DNA of 64,000 bases from contig NZ_JACIEP010000016.1 of the NCBI RefSeq assembly GCF_014196915.1, positions 23,970 to 87,969 of the forward strand, given 5' to 3'. Below are positions 1-10,100 of the stretch, in pieces (the first letter of the stretch is position 1; each line of letters begins with the position of its first letter). The DNA comes from Dysgonomonas hofstadii. Lineage in GTDB: Bacteria > Bacteroidota > Bacteroidia > Bacteroidales > Dysgonomonadaceae. Position numbers and translations under genes: made by a program. The notes beneath the pieces were generated by a model. That model saw nothing but the letters and a program-made list of their open reading frames with translations, was not told the origin of the DNA and did not search any database.

Positions 1-46
1 CATTTGTCAATTCTTTTACTATTGTCCATTCTTTGCTTTTCTTCAT
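1..46 (-). CDS. possible start of a leftward gene cut by the window edge
   Basis: A minus-strand ATG at 44-46 opens a frame that stays open to the edge and would begin MKKSKEWTIVKELTN. Only 15 codons are visible, so no family can be assigned, and the start could be chance. The AT-rich stretch to its right (47-301) would hold its promoter. Confidence 0.25.
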   Translation of the reverse strand, partial: MKKSKEWTIVKELTN

Positions 47-301
47 TAATCCGATGAATGAGATTTATTAACAATCTTGTTGTTTTATTTATGGTTTTAT
101 TTCTACTCTTTTGTGTAATATCAGAAAGTATATTCTCAATTCATAAATTAAATTTAAATCTTCAAGAATAGAACATTTAAGTCTACAAATAAAGCCTATT
201 AATTTATTGATAGACTTTGTTATTTTATCAGAGGACAACAAGGGGTGGAGATCAGTGAAAAATAATCTTTGCTTTGATAGGATTTGTTAATGACAGTCGA
301 T
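47..301. other. AT-rich intergenic region
   Basis: It lies between the possible leftward partial gene and the 3' end of the acetyltransferase. I see no convincing open frame, RNA gene, strong hairpin or TAnnTTTG promoter box here. Confidence 0.5.
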
Positions 302-757
302 TTATAATTGTTTAGGTATATCCATTTTCAAATAAATCATATCTATTAATTGTTGTCCATCCTCAAACATTTCATGGCCGTAATTGTCTATGAAAAAGTT
401 TTTTACTGTATGTGAATAAACAAATCCGTATTTTTTGTAAAATGACAATGTTTTATCATCATCCCCTGTACCGACTAATAGCGTATCACATTTATCTTTA
501 CAGTTTTCAATTATATATTTCATCATTAAACTTCCATATCCTTTCCCTTGTTCTTGTTCGTAAGTTGCAATATTCTTGATTTCACAAGTGTTTTCATCTT
601 CTTGCGTTACGACACAAACTGTTTTTAAATCAGTATCATATAATGCAAACAATTCTCCTCTTTCTAAGTATTTGAGAATCATACTTTCCTGTTCATCAGC
701 CAATAACAGTAAATCCATAAACTGCTCTTTATCTTTTATTATTTTTTTAATTTCCAT
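302..757 (-). CDS. GNAT family N-acetyltransferase
   Basis: A predicted cytoplasmic acetyltransferase of the GCN5-related fold, about 151 residues. The acetyl-CoA-binding motif A is seen as QEQGKGYGSLMMKYI, with QGKGYG as the Q/R-x-x-G-x-G signature, and the later FYKKYGFVY matches the fourth GNAT motif. The substrate cannot be told. I chose the ATG at 757 (MEIKKIIKD), where the fold begins; an upstream in-frame ATG at 814 would add 19 hydrophobic residues with no family support. The gene stands alone, divergent from the SGNH hydrolase gene. Confidence 0.8.
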   Translation of the reverse strand: MEIKKIIKDKEQFMDLLLLADEQESMILKYLERGELFALYDTDLKTVCVVTQEDENTCEIKNIATYEQEQGKGYGSLMMKYIIENCKDKCDTLLVGTGDDDKTLSFYKKYGFVYSHTVKNFFIDNYGHEMFEDGQQLIDMIYLKMDIPKQL

Positions 758-930
758 TCTGTCAGTATATTGATTAATAAAAGACAATATTAATGTTAAT
801 AAATGATATTTCAATCATTTTTTACTGCTATACTCTGAAATTAGTTTGTATCTCATATTAGCTGGTAAGAAAAATATTACTTTTACTGGCAGATAGTGTA
901 GGATATCGAACCAAAAATAAATATAATCCA

Positions 931-1794
931 ATGAAAAATATAAACTTAATTGCTTTAATGCTTTTATTGAGCCTTCCCGCATTCCTGTCAGCACAACCAA
1001 ACCCATCGAAAAAAGGATCTGCAGCTGGAACTAATAGCGGATGCATTTCACATCCTTGGCAAGGTAAGAAAGTCGGATATATTGGTGATTCCGTTACAGA
1101 TCCGGATAGTTATGGAGATAAGATAAAAAAATACTGGTCTTTTTTAGAAGAGTGGTTGGGCATCACTTCTTACGTTTATGGTGTGAGTGGAAGACAATGG
1201 AACGGTGTCGTTAATCAGGCCAATCAGTTGAAAAAAGAACACGGGGATGATGTTGATGCTATTCTTGTTTTCCTGGGAACCAATGACTTCAATCACGGTG
1301 TACCCATCGGCGAATGGTATACCGAGCGGGAAGAGCAGGTTATGGCTGCACGGGGAGAGCCCAGGAAGTTGGTTAACCGGAAAAGGCGTATGCTTATTAT
1401 GACTAATGATACCTATAAAGGACGTATTAATACAGGAATAAATCACCTGAAAAAATTATTCCCCGATAAGCAGATTATTCTACTTACGCCATTGCATCGC
1501 TCGTTTGCAGAATTTGGCGAAAAAAATGTACAACCGGATGAAAGTTACCAGAATCATTGCGGCGAATATATCGATGCCTATATCGATGCTATCAAAGAAG
1601 CAGGTAATATATGGGGTGTTCCTGTTATAGATTTTAATGCTGTAACAGGGCTTAATCCGATGATAGAGGAACAGCTAGTCTATTTTCATGATGCCGGCTT
1701 CGACCGCCTGCATCCGAGCACAGAGGGGCAGGAACGTATGGCGCAGACATTGATGTATCAACTGCTGATGTATCCGGTTGCTTTCGGAAAATAA
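931..1794 (+). CDS. secreted SGNH/GDSL-family hydrolase
   Basis: A predicted exported esterase or lipase of 287 residues. Residues 1-21 form a signal peptide ending in LSAQ. Block I is GDSVTDP with nucleophile Ser54, block III is GTNDF at 116-120, and block V is DRLHP at 258-262, giving the Asp258/His261 pair of the SGNH triad. Family members deacetylate polysaccharides or cleave lipid and acyl esters; the substrate here is unknown. It is monocistronic and convergent with the DUF418 gene, with only 15 bases between the stop codons. A role in removing glycan O-acetyl groups near the SusC/SusD locus is possible but is inference. Confidence 0.85.
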   Translation: MKNINLIALMLLLSLPAFLSAQPNPSKKGSAAGTNSGCISHPWQGKKVGYIGDSVTDPDSYGDKIKKYWSFLEEWLGITSYVYGVSGRQWNGVVNQANQLKKEHGDDVDAILVFLGTNDFNHGVPIGEWYTEREEQVMAARGEPRKLVNRKRRMLIMTNDTYKGRINTGINHLKKLFPDKQIILLTPLHRSFAEFGEKNVQPDESYQNHCGEYIDAYIDAIKEAGNIWGVPVIDFNAVTGLNPMIEEQLVYFHDAGFDRLHPSTEGQERMAQTLMYQLLMYPVAFGK

Positions 1795-1809
1795 ATTCTA
1801 TAGAGAAAA

Positions 1810-2997
1810 TTATCCTTTTCCTATTTTAATCCAGGTTGCCTTTTTCCATAACCATTCCAATGGACCCTGACGATGTGAAAGGAGCCACCAGCGACAAAAA
1901 AAGAATTGTAAAAGGAACACACCTATTCCCATAAGAAAACATACTGTAATACCTGTATGCAGGTAAAGCCCCAGTCCCCAGTTGTAAAACAGGAATGCGC
2001 CGAGCAAAGACTGTGACAGGTAGTTTGTCAGGCTCATGCGTCCATAGGGGGCTAATTGATGAAGAACCCGCCTAAACTTTGTCAGGTAATAAACAAGTAT
2101 TACTCCTGCGAACAGTATTCCTGTAAATGCAATATTCGAAAGAGATTTAAGTATGAGAGTAGAAGGTACAAGTAGAGCCTCCCGGTCTATAAAGTCGGGA
2201 AGTACAGGCATCAAGCCATAAATAGGGAAAAAGGCTATGGTAGCTATGATGAATACTTTAATCCACAACTGTATATTTTTTTCTGAGTATAGGAATACCT
2301 TGCCACGCCCTATCAGCATACCTATCATAAACAATCCTGCGGTTTGGGTAACCCGTCCATGTAATAGCATCCAGCCCATATTGGCAACATTCCCTGTCCA
2401 TATAGCAGTTTTACTCATCTCGAGGAAAGAACCTTCTTTCTGTGCTGTATTGACTATCTCCCAGTATGGGGCGTCGAATTCGGCATTCGTTATGTATTCA
2501 GGGTTGATAAGCGCATAAATCAGTTGTCCCCATTCCAGAGGCTGGAGTAAAAGGACAACGGCTATAATCGCCACTGTGCGGGTAGAAAGTTTGCAGACTG
2601 CTATCAGCACATAACCAACCAATGCATAGAGTACTAATATTTCACCGGGAAATAAAGTAGAATTGATACAAGCTATAAAGAATAATAATATTAACCGCCA
2701 GGCAAACCGTCCACGAAAATCTTTCCCTTTTTCTTTTTGTGAGTTGTCCTGAATAAAAAAACTGAATCCGAAGAGCAATGCGAAAATGCAGTAGGCTTTC
2801 CCGGAAAAGGTGAAAAATACACTGTCCCAGATTATTCTATCCGTAAATATCAGGAAATTGCTGGTTTCTTCCGGGAAACTGTTGAGGCTGAACCGTTCGA
2901 TAAAATGGATAAGAGTAATTCCCATTACAGCAAAACCACGTAATACATCTGCTATTTCTATGCGATTATTATTGGTTAGCGTAGTAGATGAGTGCAT
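1810..2997 (-). CDS. DUF418 / YeiB-like integral membrane protein
   Basis: A 395-residue multipass inner-membrane protein. The start NNNRIEIADVLRGFAVMGITLIHF and the C-terminal segment YGRMSLTNYLSQSLLG, typical of DUF418, place it in the YeiB/DUF418 group related to the acyltransferase-3/heparan-N-acetyltransferase fold. Many hydrophobic helices are visible throughout. The biochemical role of the family is not established, and acyl transfer across the membrane is only a structural guess. It has its own transcription unit, followed on the same strand by the phosphatase gene after a 199-base gap. Confidence 0.8.
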   Translation of the reverse strand: MHSSTTLTNNNRIEIADVLRGFAVMGITLIHFIERFSLNSFPEETSNFLIFTDRIIWDSVFFTFSGKAYCIFALLFGFSFFIQDNSQKEKGKDFRGRFAWRLILLFFIACINSTLFPGEILVLYALVGYVLIAVCKLSTRTVAIIAVVLLLQPLEWGQLIYALINPEYITNAEFDAPYWEIVNTAQKEGSFLEMSKTAIWTGNVANMGWMLLHGRVTQTAGLFMIGMLIGRGKVFLYSEKNIQLWIKVFIIATIAFFPIYGLMPVLPDFIDREALLVPSTLILKSLSNIAFTGILFAGVILVYYLTKFRRVLHQLAPYGRMSLTNYLSQSLLGAFLFYNWGLGLYLHTGITVCFLMGIGVFLLQFFFCRWWLLSHRQGPLEWLWKKATWIKIGKG

Positions 2998-3196
2998 GCT
3001 TTTAGAATTTAAAAGTTAACAGATTCCTTGTTTGAGGTGCGAATCTATTATAAACCTTTTATATTTCCTAATAAATATTATTCAATAAATGATAAAATAT
3101 GACCTTTGAGGTTTTTTTCCTATTAATGGTATTTTTTATTTTTATGGGTAAATGATTGATCGTAATATTTTTATATAAAGGATACTTGAGCGGTAT

Positions 3197-4312
3197 TTAC
3201 TTGCCCAGCAATACTTTCTTCCCCGAATAGGTGATTGAATAAATATTATTTCCTTCAATAAGTATTCCGGCTGTATGATTTTTGGGAAAGTTATCGTAAT
3301 GCCTTACATTTACAGCGACAACACGTCCGTCATACCGCCAGTCGATTTCGTCTACTTCGGAATGACCGACAATAATCCGTTTCGTTTTATAATAATCCAA
3401 TACTTTATCTAAATCTTCCGAAGAAACCGGTTCAGAATTGGTAACCAGTCCACGATACCAAAGTGGCCCGTCACTTCCGAATAATGTCTCATTACGGGTA
3501 TGCATATTATTCCTTTCCTTTGTAGGATAGCCGGTAAAACGCCAGCCAAGCTCATTTATTTCCCCTATCTTGTACCTTTTCTGAATAATTTTAGGACTGA
3601 GCCCGGCATGTACAAACAGATTATCTCCGACTGTCAGGATAAGATAGCTGTCGCGCAACCAATATCCCAATTCTGTATTTACACCATATAAGTCGGAATA
3701 AGGAATACCTGCCATCGCTGAAAACACAAGATGCGCCTCATTTACATAGCGAATATCATCTTTTAAAACCAGGTCTTCGTGGTTGCCGATTATGAAATCC
3801 AAACGTCCTCCGGCATCCTCTGCTTCCTTTTCCAATTTATATACAAGCCATGCTATCCCGTTGTCATCGCGCCCACGGTCAAGAATATCGCCCAGAACGA
3901 TTAGTTGATTTTTCCCATAAGACCAATTGAGATCATTATTTATTACTCCATTCCCTTTCAATACGGCAATGAGTGCATCGAGGCGCCCATGTATATCTGA
4001 AACGACAAGCGTTTTATCAGACTTTTGCTGACGCCATGGATGTTTGATCCGTTCGTGAAGGTTAAACTCAAAACTTACATTTGTGTTGTCTCCTGTTGCA
4101 GAATAACGGAATTTCAAATTGTCGGGTAAATACGCGAATGTGGTATCCATTACGTTTCCATCGGCTTTTGCCGCTACAATCCGGACGCTTTCGTCGGCAT
4201 TATACAATACATACAGATCTCCATATCCGTGAATAACAGCCTGTTTGTTCTCTTGTGCTAAAGCAGAAACAATCCACAGCGAAGCTAATAATAATCCTAA
4301 ATACTTTTTCAT
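3197..4312 (-). CDS. secreted PPP-type metallophosphoesterase
   Basis: A 371-residue phosphoesterase with a cleavable signal peptide (residues 1-20, ending SALAQ). The calcineurin-like two-metal site is complete: DIHG at 106-109, GDILDRG at 141-147, GNHED at 176-180, then HAG and GHSEVD. The order GDxHG/GDxxDRG/GNHE is that of serine/threonine protein phosphatases and Shewanella-like phosphatases rather than nucleotidases. The N-terminal 90 residues form an extra domain I do not recognise. I chose the ATG at 4312 because a frame extending to 4351 would read through a transcription terminator and displace the signal peptide. The substrate is unknown. Confidence 0.85.
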   Translation of the reverse strand: MKKYLGLLLASLWIVSALAQENKQAVIHGYGDLYVLYNADESVRIVAAKADGNVMDTTFAYLPDNLKFRYSATGDNTNVSFEFNLHERIKHPWRQQKSDKTLVVSDIHGRLDALIAVLKGNGVINNDLNWSYGKNQLIVLGDILDRGRDDNGIAWLVYKLEKEAEDAGGRLDFIIGNHEDLVLKDDIRYVNEAHLVFSAMAGIPYSDLYGVNTELGYWLRDSYLILTVGDNLFVHAGLSPKIIQKRYKIGEINELGWRFTGYPTKERNNMHTRNETLFGSDGPLWYRGLVTNSEPVSSEDLDKVLDYYKTKRIIVGHSEVDEIDWRYDGRVVAVNVRHYDNFPKNHTAGILIEGNNIYSITYSGKKVLLGK

Positions 4313-4344
4313 CGTTTTACTTCCTTTTATAGTATTATGTAATG

Positions 4345-4375
4345 AAAACAACCGGAAAGTACTCCCGGTTGTTTT
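4345..4375. terminator. bidirectional hairpin between phosphatase and SusCD locus
   Basis: Perfect 11-bp stem: AAAACAACCGG at 4345-4355 pairs with CCGGTTGTTTT at 4365-4375 around a 9-nt loop. A-rich and T-rich shoulders make it work on either strand; on the minus strand it ends transcription from the SusC/SusD/lipoprotein genes. Confidence 0.8.
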
Positions 4376-4400
4376 CTTCTCTTAATTTATGATAAATTAA

Positions 4401-5336
4401 TTACCAGGTATAATTTAAAACAAATGATCCGCTAGAGAAAGTACTTGAGCTGTAACGCGAATACCCCCCCATTTTTGCAGTTCTTGCACTTTCATCAAAG
4501 TCCATAAAATAACTCGAACTTGTACTACCGATAGTATAAAGGTAAAAATAGGTCATGTAGACGCCTGTACTGGTCGGTAGGTGGCCATTGATCTGATATT
4601 TAGTATCATCACCGCTCGAAGCTTTCCCCGGCTCATAAAAATACCATCGTTTGGCCGAAATATCATGAAATCCTATACCCGAATCAGGTAAAATTTGCTT
4701 ATTTTCATCTACGGTAAAAATAAAGTCGCCATACCATTCACCAGTCCCGTTAAGACACCAGTTCTCAATTTTGAATATGCCGGCGATCTCTTTTTTATAT
4801 AAGTTTTGTTTAAAAGGATCGAATGCAGCTAATTTTGAACCTGATGTCCCTTCGAATGTACAAGTCGCTTCTGCCACAAATACCCACGGTTCGAGCCGCC
4901 TAAGTTTTCCAGAATGAACCGGAGCTCCGGCAGCAATATATTGGTCGCTATATACTTCGTCTATTTTCAATTCGAAAGGATAATCCGTTTCGTATGGAAT
5001 GTCCTGATTAAAACCTACTTTGAAATAAGCTGTTTCTTCTCCTGCTGCGAAAGTAACACTCTGATCCGGGAACAAGAGTCCTTCCGTACTTTTGGATATA
5101 CTGATAGGAACAGTAAGTGAGCCATTTGTATTTACACGTGAGACAGCAATATTAAGGTACGATTCTCCCGGTTCCACATCTCCGCTGCTAGAAGGGTTAA
5201 AATAAACTCTTGGAGAGGATGGATCAACCTCCGGCCCTGGACTCCAATTATCATCATCGCTGCAAGATAAAGACATAATCATCAACAATCCGGATATCAA
5301 AGATACTGATATTTTATTTATTTTATTCATATTCAT
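4401..5336 (-). CDS. surface lipoprotein of the SusC/SusD locus
   Basis: A predicted outer-membrane lipoprotein of about 311 residues. A lipobox (MIMSLSC, Cys25) is followed by an acidic SDDDN stretch of the kind that drives surface export in Bacteroidota. Residues about 40-135 look like a Calx-beta/immunoglobulin-like sandwich (VYFNPSSSG... ELKIDEVYSD). The C-terminal part (FDPFKQNLYKKEIAGIFKIENW onward) resembles beta-rich modules in other SusD-linked lipoproteins, but I cannot name the family. It lies just downstream of susD, with its start 11 bases past the susD stop, so it is probably the surface substrate-binding partner. The start at 5336 avoids overlap with susD; ATG 5330 is the alternative. 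Confidence 0.75.
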   Translation of the reverse strand: MNMNKINKISVSLISGLLMIMSLSCSDDDNWSPGPEVDPSSPRVYFNPSSSGDVEPGESYLNIAVSRVNTNGSLTVPISISKSTEGLLFPDQSVTFAAGEETAYFKVGFNQDIPYETDYPFELKIDEVYSDQYIAAGAPVHSGKLRRLEPWVFVAEATCTFEGTSGSKLAAFDPFKQNLYKKEIAGIFKIENWCLNGTGEWYGDFIFTVDENKQILPDSGIGFHDISAKRWYFYEPGKASSGDDTKYQINGHLPTSTGVYMTYFYLYTIGSTSSSYFMDFDESARTAKMGGYSRYSSSTFSSGSFVLNYTW

Positions 5337-5346
5337 TGTTTTAAGA

Positions 5347-7125
5347 TTAATTTCCTGTCCATAATCCATAACTGTCCACTACTGACGGATCGGGATTCAA
5401 TATCATTGCTTTGTTCAATGCTCCTTCAGATTCGTATGGTATATACAGATTCATCCACGAGGCTGTGTATCCCGGAAGGGAGTTGTAACGGTTGGCCGCT
5501 AACCAGTTCGATCCGGTATATCCACGGGTGATAGCCAGTTCACGCCTTTTGATATCAAAGTATGCCAGACCTTCGCCCCAAAGCTCTATCCTTTTTTGTG
5601 TAACTATATAGTTGTCTACAAGGTCTTCCACATTTGTCGGAGATATGTTGAACGAACCATCTGTGTAGCGGTAAGTATTCATAAACGAAGTCAAAGCGCT
5701 AACACCTGAGGCCATACTCTCCGCGTATGCTTTTGCTTCGGCCTCGATGAAATACATTTCTTCTACGCGTATGATGGGAAAATCTACTTGCAATGCGTTT
5801 GTGTAATCTTCTGATATGTCTCCCTCGTTAGGGCGGAACTTAAAGCCTACATAAGCATTACGCAAAGCCCATTCGGTACCTACATCGGTTCCATTTAGTT
5901 CATCTAATTTACCTAACAGAGTATAATATTTGCCAGGGGTCGGTTTTGCACCTGCGTCGGCAGGATCTATCCATGTCACCTTCCGCCAGTCACTATCCTC
6001 TATCTTATCGTAAAGATTCTTATCAATCATGCGATAGCTGTGGTATTGCGAACGACTGTATCCCCGGGTAAATTCGGTAACGCAATTGGAATGAAAACAA
6101 TTTACCCTACTATAAACAGCATCGGCAGACTTGATGGTGATGGCAAAAACCCAGGAGCCGACAGTGGCTTCATTAAATCCTTCGGTCAGGCTATGCCATT
6201 GTGCTTGGCTTAGCGGTGAGTACTTATCGATGACATTACGCGCATACTGAGCCGCTTTCTGGTAGCATTCGGTGGTGCTTGTTATTCCCAGTTTGTCGTA
6301 TATTGCCAGAGCTTCATCATCTTCATGAGCCAGCTGGGTTTGCAAATCGGCAGGATATTTCTGGAAACGGGTCGCAATTTCGAGCCACAGCCGGGCTTTG
6401 TAAGCATATACTACCGACAGGTCTGCTTTTGTTTTATTGCTCCGGCTATAGTTTGCCAGATACTTTTCCGCTTTGTTCAGGTCATTCATTATAAACCTGT
6501 ACATTTGATAGAAAGGAGCGCGTGGGTTATTGTCTGCATTTTCAGCGTCAAAATTTTCATCTACAATTACAGAAGTAAGCCCATAAATTCCATTTTTTTC
6601 GGCTTCTGCATCCAAAGCGGCAACTCCGGTCTTTTTATATTCATACATGCGCATCAGGTCCATATATGCCAATACCCTGTACACAAGAGCGTTCCCGTAG
6701 AGCGCCTGTATTTTGTCAGAGGCCTCGTCGGGATTCTCGATGGCAGCAAGTGTATTGTTTGCATTCAGTCCCATACGGTAATAGTAACGCCATGGCTGGC
6801 GGGTACGGGCAGATGTAAAATCGGTCAGATTGCACCAATATGTATTGAAATGATTGTAACTGGTTGATACGTAGGGGCAATCGGTAAGGGCATCGCGAAT
6901 AATCATCATGGCCGGATAACCGAATTCCTGTGCCGAAAGTGTGCCAAAATAATCGTAAGCATACATAAACGCAGCTGTACTGTTAGCCAGTGATTCCAAC
7001 GCAGTTTCTGACACTCCTATCTGATCTGCTGTGGCATATTCGGAAGGCATCACCTCGTCGATACATCTGACAAAAAGCAATACCGGTATAAATAATATAG
7101 CTATTTTGAATAATATTTTTCTCAT
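5347..7125 (-). CDS. SusD/RagB-family nutrient-binding lipoprotein
   Basis: A 592-residue outer-membrane lipoprotein that closes over the SusC barrel as a substrate-capturing lid. The signal peptide ends at a lipobox with Cys21 (LLFVRC). The N-terminal TPR-like region with Tyr- and Asn-rich helices (AFMYAYDYFG, YYRMGLNANNTLAAIEN, ALVYRVLAYMDLMRMYEY) and the C-terminal LPIIRVEEMYFIEAEAKAYA-type segment, seen as FPIIRVEEMYFIEAEAKAYA, are diagnostic. KRIELWGEGLAYFDIKRR is also typical of the family. It sits 18 bases after susC. An in-frame ATG at 7134 adds three residues. The ligand cannot be inferred from sequence. Confidence 0.92.
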   Translation of the reverse strand: MRKILFKIAILFIPVLLFVRCIDEVMPSEYATADQIGVSETALESLANSTAAFMYAYDYFGTLSAQEFGYPAMMIIRDALTDCPYVSTSYNHFNTYWCNLTDFTSARTRQPWRYYYRMGLNANNTLAAIENPDEASDKIQALYGNALVYRVLAYMDLMRMYEYKKTGVAALDAEAEKNGIYGLTSVIVDENFDAENADNNPRAPFYQMYRFIMNDLNKAEKYLANYSRSNKTKADLSVVYAYKARLWLEIATRFQKYPADLQTQLAHEDDEALAIYDKLGITSTTECYQKAAQYARNVIDKYSPLSQAQWHSLTEGFNEATVGSWVFAITIKSADAVYSRVNCFHSNCVTEFTRGYSRSQYHSYRMIDKNLYDKIEDSDWRKVTWIDPADAGAKPTPGKYYTLLGKLDELNGTDVGTEWALRNAYVGFKFRPNEGDISEDYTNALQVDFPIIRVEEMYFIEAEAKAYAESMASGVSALTSFMNTYRYTDGSFNISPTNVEDLVDNYIVTQKRIELWGEGLAYFDIKRRELAITRGYTGSNWLAANRYNSLPGYTASWMNLYIPYESEGALNKAMILNPDPSVVDSYGLWTGN

Positions 7126-7143
7126 AATTATCAAGTTGATTAA

Positions 7144-10100
7144 TTAAAAATCGAATTTCAGATTTAACAGGAATCTTCGTGTGTTAGGATAATAGCCCAT
7201 ATCCAAATCTCCGTCAAAGTCGCGGTTTGGAATAAAACCCTTTCTCTTCGATAAGAAAAGCAGATCGTCGACGCCGGCGGAAACCATTAATCCTTCGATT
7301 CCCATTTTTGTTACAATATTTTTTGGTATGATATAACTGAGAGTAATATTCTGTAAGTTCAGGTAGTCGGCTTTGGTAAGCCAGCGGTCAGATGCCGAAG
7401 TAAAATAACGGTCGCCATATTGCCAGCGCGCATACGTATCGCTTGGGTTTTCGGCAGTCCACGAGTTGTATATGTCTTTGTGGAAATTATAACCGGTACG
7501 CCCACTATATGGAGTCGTCATCAGAGAGGCATATCCCGAATCATAAGCATAACCACCAAGCCTGTATGCGAAAGTAAATGAAAGTTCAAGTGATTTCCAT
7601 CCGAAGCTTCCTCCAAAACCTCCGATTAGTTTAGGCTGTGAACTTCCGCAATCGAAGTATGACCCTGAGCTGTAAGTAGTGGTAGTTGAGATCTCACCGG
7701 TATCGTCATTTCTTACATACCACATAGCCTGTCCGGATTCGTTAATTCCCGCGAATTTTTTTAGATACCATGTTTTGTATTCCACACCTTCTCCGTAAAA
7801 GTACGAACCGCTGCTGTAACCTTTACCTACTACGTCTCCATTGCCATTATATAGTGTTTGGCCTGTTCTTTCTGCTGCCAGTTTTAGAACTGTGGCTTTG
7901 TTCATTGCACCGTTAAAGTTCAGGGAGAAACGGAAATCTTTCTGTCGGATAATATCTCCACGCAACTCTAATTCGACACCAGCGTTGCGCATATCTCCTA
8001 CGTTTGCCCAATAGGCAGAGTATCCGAGTGACGTGGGTACCGAAACCTGAGCAAGCATGTCCGTAGTTTTATTATTATAGTACTCGATACCACCGGACAA
8101 ACGCCCTTTGAACAATTCAAATTCGACACCGGCGTTAATAGCAGAGCGGGTTTCCCAGGTAATGCTTTCGTTTCCTTTATTCTTAAAGGTAAGGGCAATA
8201 TCACCATTCAGATTTGCTATATCGTAAGTATCTACGTAGCGGTGATTACCAATCTGGTCATTTCCGTTTTGTCCGTATGATAATTTTATTTTCAGTTCAT
8301 CGACCCATTTCACATCAAAGAATTTCTCTTTGGATATAAGATAAGCTCCTCCGAAAGAGAAGAAACTACCCCAACGGTGATCGGGATGGAAACGGGAAGA
8401 AGCGTCGCGCCTGAATGATGCATCGAAATTATAGATTCCCTTATAGTCATATAATACACGGCCTCCGAATCCTTCGCTCTGATATCCGGTATTGTATGAT
8501 CTCATATTATTCATTGTAATGGCTCCGTCGAGTTCCTGATTTTCGAAGTAGCTGAACATATTGGTCTTGTTACCATACAAATAGTAGTAATTATATTTGT
8601 ATGATTCATGTAACACGGTCGCTTTGACATTATGGGCACCGAAACTCTTGTTGAAATTGAGCAACTGTTGCAAATTCACTGTTTCGGTCTTATAAGAATA
8701 CACAGATACGCTTCCTCCGGGATTCGATGTTCCGTAAAACGGTTGTCCGGTCGATTTATATCTCCGTTCGTTATCTGCGTATGTAACATTTACCGTTCCA
8801 GTCAGCTCGGGGATAAACGTGATATCGATTGCTCCCTGTGCACCGACTTTCGTGGCTTCGGTTCTACGTGTTTGCAATTGTACTTCCTGTAAGCGGTTCG
8901 ATCCGGTTCTGATGGGACGTGCAACGCCATCGTTGTATGTTCCGTCGCCGTAATCGTAAACTTTGCCATTATCGTCGTATGCGATATTACCATTTGCATC
9001 CCTTATATATACAGGATAAATAGGAGCCATCATATTTACATTCGAAAAAAGGTTATTCGAATTGTTTTCATAATCGGGATCGCTGTCTGTTTTCGACTTT
9101 GAGGCATCTATATTTCCGCTGAATTTTAGCCAGGTACGTGCTCTGAAATCACCTTTCAGGCGTCCGGTATAACGTTCGTAGCCTGATGTGCTGGTAATAC
9201 CTTCAACGTCGGTATACCCGACAGACGCGAGCAGGCTCATTTTGTCGGTTCCTCCCCTTATAGAAAGATTATAGTCCTGACGGAATCCTGTTTTATATGT
9301 TTCGTCTGTCCAGTTGTCCGGATACAAGAGGTAACTACCCCCATCGGTGCCTGTGGCTACCCTGCCCAATGTCGCATTAGGATTCAACTTGCCGTTATAA
9401 CCTACAAGTTGTTGTCCTTCGGGCACAGTATACACAAGGTATCCGAGACCGCCCTCGTCACTGTTTTTTGTCCATAATGCATTCGAAGCCTGATTTGCCT
9501 GGTATGCATTGTATCCATATATATCCTGAAAGTAGTTGTATAGGGCTCTGTAGTGTTGTTCATAGAATTCTCCGGGGTTCTCTATCACATCATATAAATC
9601 GCTTTTGCGCACTTGGGAGATTGCAAATTTAGCATCGAAAGTGACTGCGATTTTCTCTTGTTTTGTGGCTCTTTTTGTTGTGATCAGTATAACACCGTTA
9701 CCACCCCTTGCTCCATAAATGGCTGTTGATGCAGCATCTTTCAATACGGTAATAGATTCAACGTCATTTGGGTTGATATTATTCCATCCGCTTTCGTAAG
9801 CTGCGCCGTCTACGATAATAAGGGGATCTTTGCTCGCATTGATCGAACTGGCCCCACGTATGCGGAACTCGGGAGTAGCATCGGGAGCTCCTGAAGTATT
9901 TTGAACCTGTACACCGACACCGGCACCTTCTATGGCACTCATCACACTTGTCACGGGACGGCGGGAGATGGCTTCGGCAGTTACAACAGAGGCAGAACCT
10001 GTAAACGCGGATCTTTTCTGCTCACCGTACGCTATTACAACCACTTCATCCATCATTACGGGATCTTCCAAAAGCGTGATTCTGAAACTTCGCTGTGTGC

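Noticed and set aside
815..1046. Two overlapping short minus-strand frames near the SGNH hydrolase gene
   Set aside because: They overlap the signal peptide of a well-supported gene and look like shadow frames.
6325..6867. 180-codon frame antisense to susD
   Set aside because: The susD protein is complete and typical on the other strand, and the antisense frame has no family features.
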